From CAVRQM01 sp963822705 (GTDB lineage: Bacteria; Pseudomonadota; Alphaproteobacteria; Acetobacterales; Acetobacteraceae), in the NCBI GenBank assembly GCA_963822705.1, contig CAWGIX010000010.1:310001-374000 (forward strand): a DNA stretch of 64,000 bases. The letters are read 5' to 3'. Positions 62,623 through 64,000 of the stretch are shown in pieces. The notes below the pieces were generated by a model. It ran no database searches. It had not been told where the DNA came from and saw only the letters and a list, made by a program, of their open reading frames with translations. Within the stretch, counting starts at the first letter, position 1. The number at the start of each line of letters is the position of its first letter. A program made the position numbers and the translations under genes.

Positions 62623-64000
62623 CGAAAAACTCCCTCCTCGATCGGGCCGATATGGCGGCGAAACACGTCGCTCACTGCTGCGGCCAGCGCCTCCAGCGTG
62701 GTGCGCAGGCCCAAAAGGTCAACCGCCGCCAGCCCGGCTGCCCGTGTGGCGTACAGCAGTGCCTCGGCAGCCGCACCGGACGGCTCGGCCGCGCCAGTGC
62801 GGCCCTGAGTTAGGCGCAGCATCCCCAGCACCGTTCGCCAAGCGCGGTCGGCGTGCACCAGCAGTGCCACATCCGTGGGCGGCAGCGCACCGGCGCGGCC
62901 CAGCAGCGCCAGCGCCTCGCGCGTGGTCGGACTCAGTGGCGGCGGATTTTTTCCAGCATGTACGAGCTGTAGCGCCTGCGCGACAAATTCGACATCCACC
63001 AATCCGCCCGGCCGCAGCTTCGCCTCCCGAAGGGCGAAGGGCGGGCCAGGCGGGCGGGCATCGCGCCACAGCCGCGCACGCATGTCTCGGGCGTCCGCCA
63101 GTATGCGTGCCTTGTCCCCCGCTGCTTGCAACGCCGCGCGGATCGCGGTTTGCAGGTGCCGACGCAGCGCCGGCGGCCCGGCCACCACGCGCGCCCGCGT
63201 CAATGCCATGCGCTCCCATGTCCACGCCTCGCCGCCGGGCCGGTGGTAGTGCTCGAAAGCGCCAAGCGAAACGGCGACCGGGCCTTTGTTGCCGGACGGG
63301 CGCAGCCGCAAATCGATCGCGTACAAGGCGCCCCCCGCATCCGGAGCAGTCAGCGCCGCCACAAAACTGTGCACCGCGCGGATGAACCACTGGCTGGCCG
63401 GGAGCGGGCGCGCACCATCGCTCTGCAAAAGCTCCGGCGGGTGATCGTAGACCAGCATCAAGTCCAGGTCCGACCCGGCCATCATTTCGCTGCCGCCCGC
63501 CTTGCCCAGCAGCACCACCGCCAGCTGGCCTCCCGGCACGGCGCCGTGCCGGCGCTGCATGTCGGCCAGCACCGCCGGCAGGAGCGCGCCGATCGCCGCG
63601 TCGACCAGTGCGGTGCGCAGGTCGCCCGCCGCGTCGGCGTCGTATCGGCCCTCCAGCGTCGACACGCTCAGGGCGAAATCTTCCTCCCGCACGGTGCGGC
63701 GGATAATCGCGATCGTATCCTCGAGCCCCCGGGAATCGCGCAGCCGGCGTTGCAGCGTGGTCGCATATCGGCCCGGTGCCGTCGGCGCGAGCAGCCCATC
63801 CAGGGCAGCGGGATTTTCGGCCAAGTGGTTGGCCAGTGAAGGCGCCGCCCCAAGCACGTCGGCGACCCGGCCCAGCAATTGCGGATTGTTTTTGAAAAGC
63901 GACAGCAGTTGCACGCCGGCGGGGAGCGCGGTGAACAGACGGTCGAGCCGTGCGAATGCCGCATCCGGCTGGGCCTGCCGCGCGAGCGCGCCGAGCAAGG
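62619..64000 (-). CDS. glnE: Glutamine synthetase adenylyltransferase/deadenylyltransferase (GlnE), 3' part
   Basis: About 460 C-terminal residues; the N-terminal half lies beyond the window. GlnE adds and removes AMP on glutamine synthetase according to PII signals. The second nucleotidyltransferase domain has GKAGGSEMMAGSDLDLMLVY (the GSDLDL metal motif), then LYAIDLRLRPSGNKGPVAVS, WTWERMALTRARVVAG and LRPGGLVDVEFVAQALQLVH. The region before it (ALPAGVQLLSLFKNNPQLLG) is the linker between the two catalytic domains. The ending is GPIEEGVFR, overlapping bcp. The gene continues past position 64000. Confidence 0.95.
   Translation of the reverse strand, partial: LLGALARQAQPDAAFARLDRLFTALPAGVQLLSLFKNNPQLLGRVADVLGAAPSLANHLAENPAALDGLLAPTAPGRYATTLQRRLRDSRGLEDTIAIIRRTVREEDFALSVSTLEGRYDADAAGDLRTALVDAAIGALLPAVLADMQRRHGAVPGGQLAVVLLGKAGGSEMMAGSDLDLMLVYDHPPELLQSDGARPLPASQWFIRAVHSFVAALTAPDAGGALYAIDLRLRPSGNKGPVAVSLGAFEHYHRPGGEAWTWERMALTRARVVAGPPALRRHLQTAIRAALQAAGDKARILADARDMRARLWRDARPPGPPFALREAKLRPGGLVDVEFVAQALQLVHAGKNPPPLSPTTREALALLGRAGALPPTDVALLVHADRAWRTVLGMLRLTQGRTGAAEPSGAAAEALLYATRAAGLAAVDLLGLRTTLEALAAAVSDVFRRHIGPIEEGVFR

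Overview
The window looks like a chromosomal segment of an alphaproteobacterium, most probably of the Acetobacteraceae. This rests on the very high GC content (roughly two thirds by eye), a Hint_2-type protein of the kind common in acetic acid bacteria, a small GTG-started hypothetical family known mostly from that group, the opgG-opgH pair, and the typical alphaproteobacterial style of TyrS, RlmN, MscL and GlnE. This is inference from protein character, since no rRNA or other decisive marker is present.

Layout. 1-7.5 kb: penicillin-acylase family hydrolase, a methyltransferase butted against an IS110-family remnant, a broken hypothetical, a secreted PQQ-type propeller, a low-GC orphan gene pair and tRNA-Val. 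7.5-17 kb: pectinacetylesterase, free methionine-(R)-sulfoxide reductase, molybdopterin oxidoreductase, thiolase, DUF4239 protein, gamma-glutamyltransferase and a hydantoinase/dihydropyrimidinase. 17-22 kb: a complete sugar-type (CUT2) ABC importer. 22-31 kb: a secreted beta-helix protein, small soil-type proteins, EcsC, an SMP-30 lactonase, tenA, argG and a wrecked MFS gene. 31-37 kb: hybrid histidine kinase, rlmN, ialB and phnM, then tRNA-Asn and tRNA-Leu. 37-47 kb: opgGH (periplasmic glucans), TonB with tRNA-Cys, SDR-pdxY, Hint protein, CBS protein, mscL and chaC. 47-53 kb: thioester alpha-2-macroglobulin, broken antitoxin and lipoprotein. 53-57 kb: a second CUT2 importer. 57-64 kb: aldo/keto reductase, anmK, tyrS, aat, bcp and the 3' part of glnE.

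Functional themes. Sugar uptake and oxidation: two ABC importers, lactonase, dehydrogenases, MFS. Envelope and osmotic adaptation: opgGH, mscL, alpha-2-macroglobulin, TonB, lipoproteins. Peptidoglycan and glutathione recycling: anmK, ggt, chaC. Core housekeeping: argG, tyrS, rlmN, glnE, tRNAs.

The dominant oddity is the number of one-base frame breaks, mostly insertions, in otherwise well conserved genes, plus an extra base in the T-loop of tRNA-Asn. This pattern fits uncorrected indels in a draft sequence better than real gene decay, so the genes listed as frameshifted should be read as probably intact in the organism. I found no CRISPR array, prophage, rRNA operon or biosynthetic cluster, and nothing that clearly forms a new multi-gene system. 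The best leads are the low-GC orphan pair at 5.6-6.3 kb, the TonB frame that starts inside tRNA-Cys, the Hint-domain protein, and the solitary or unusual enzymes noted below.
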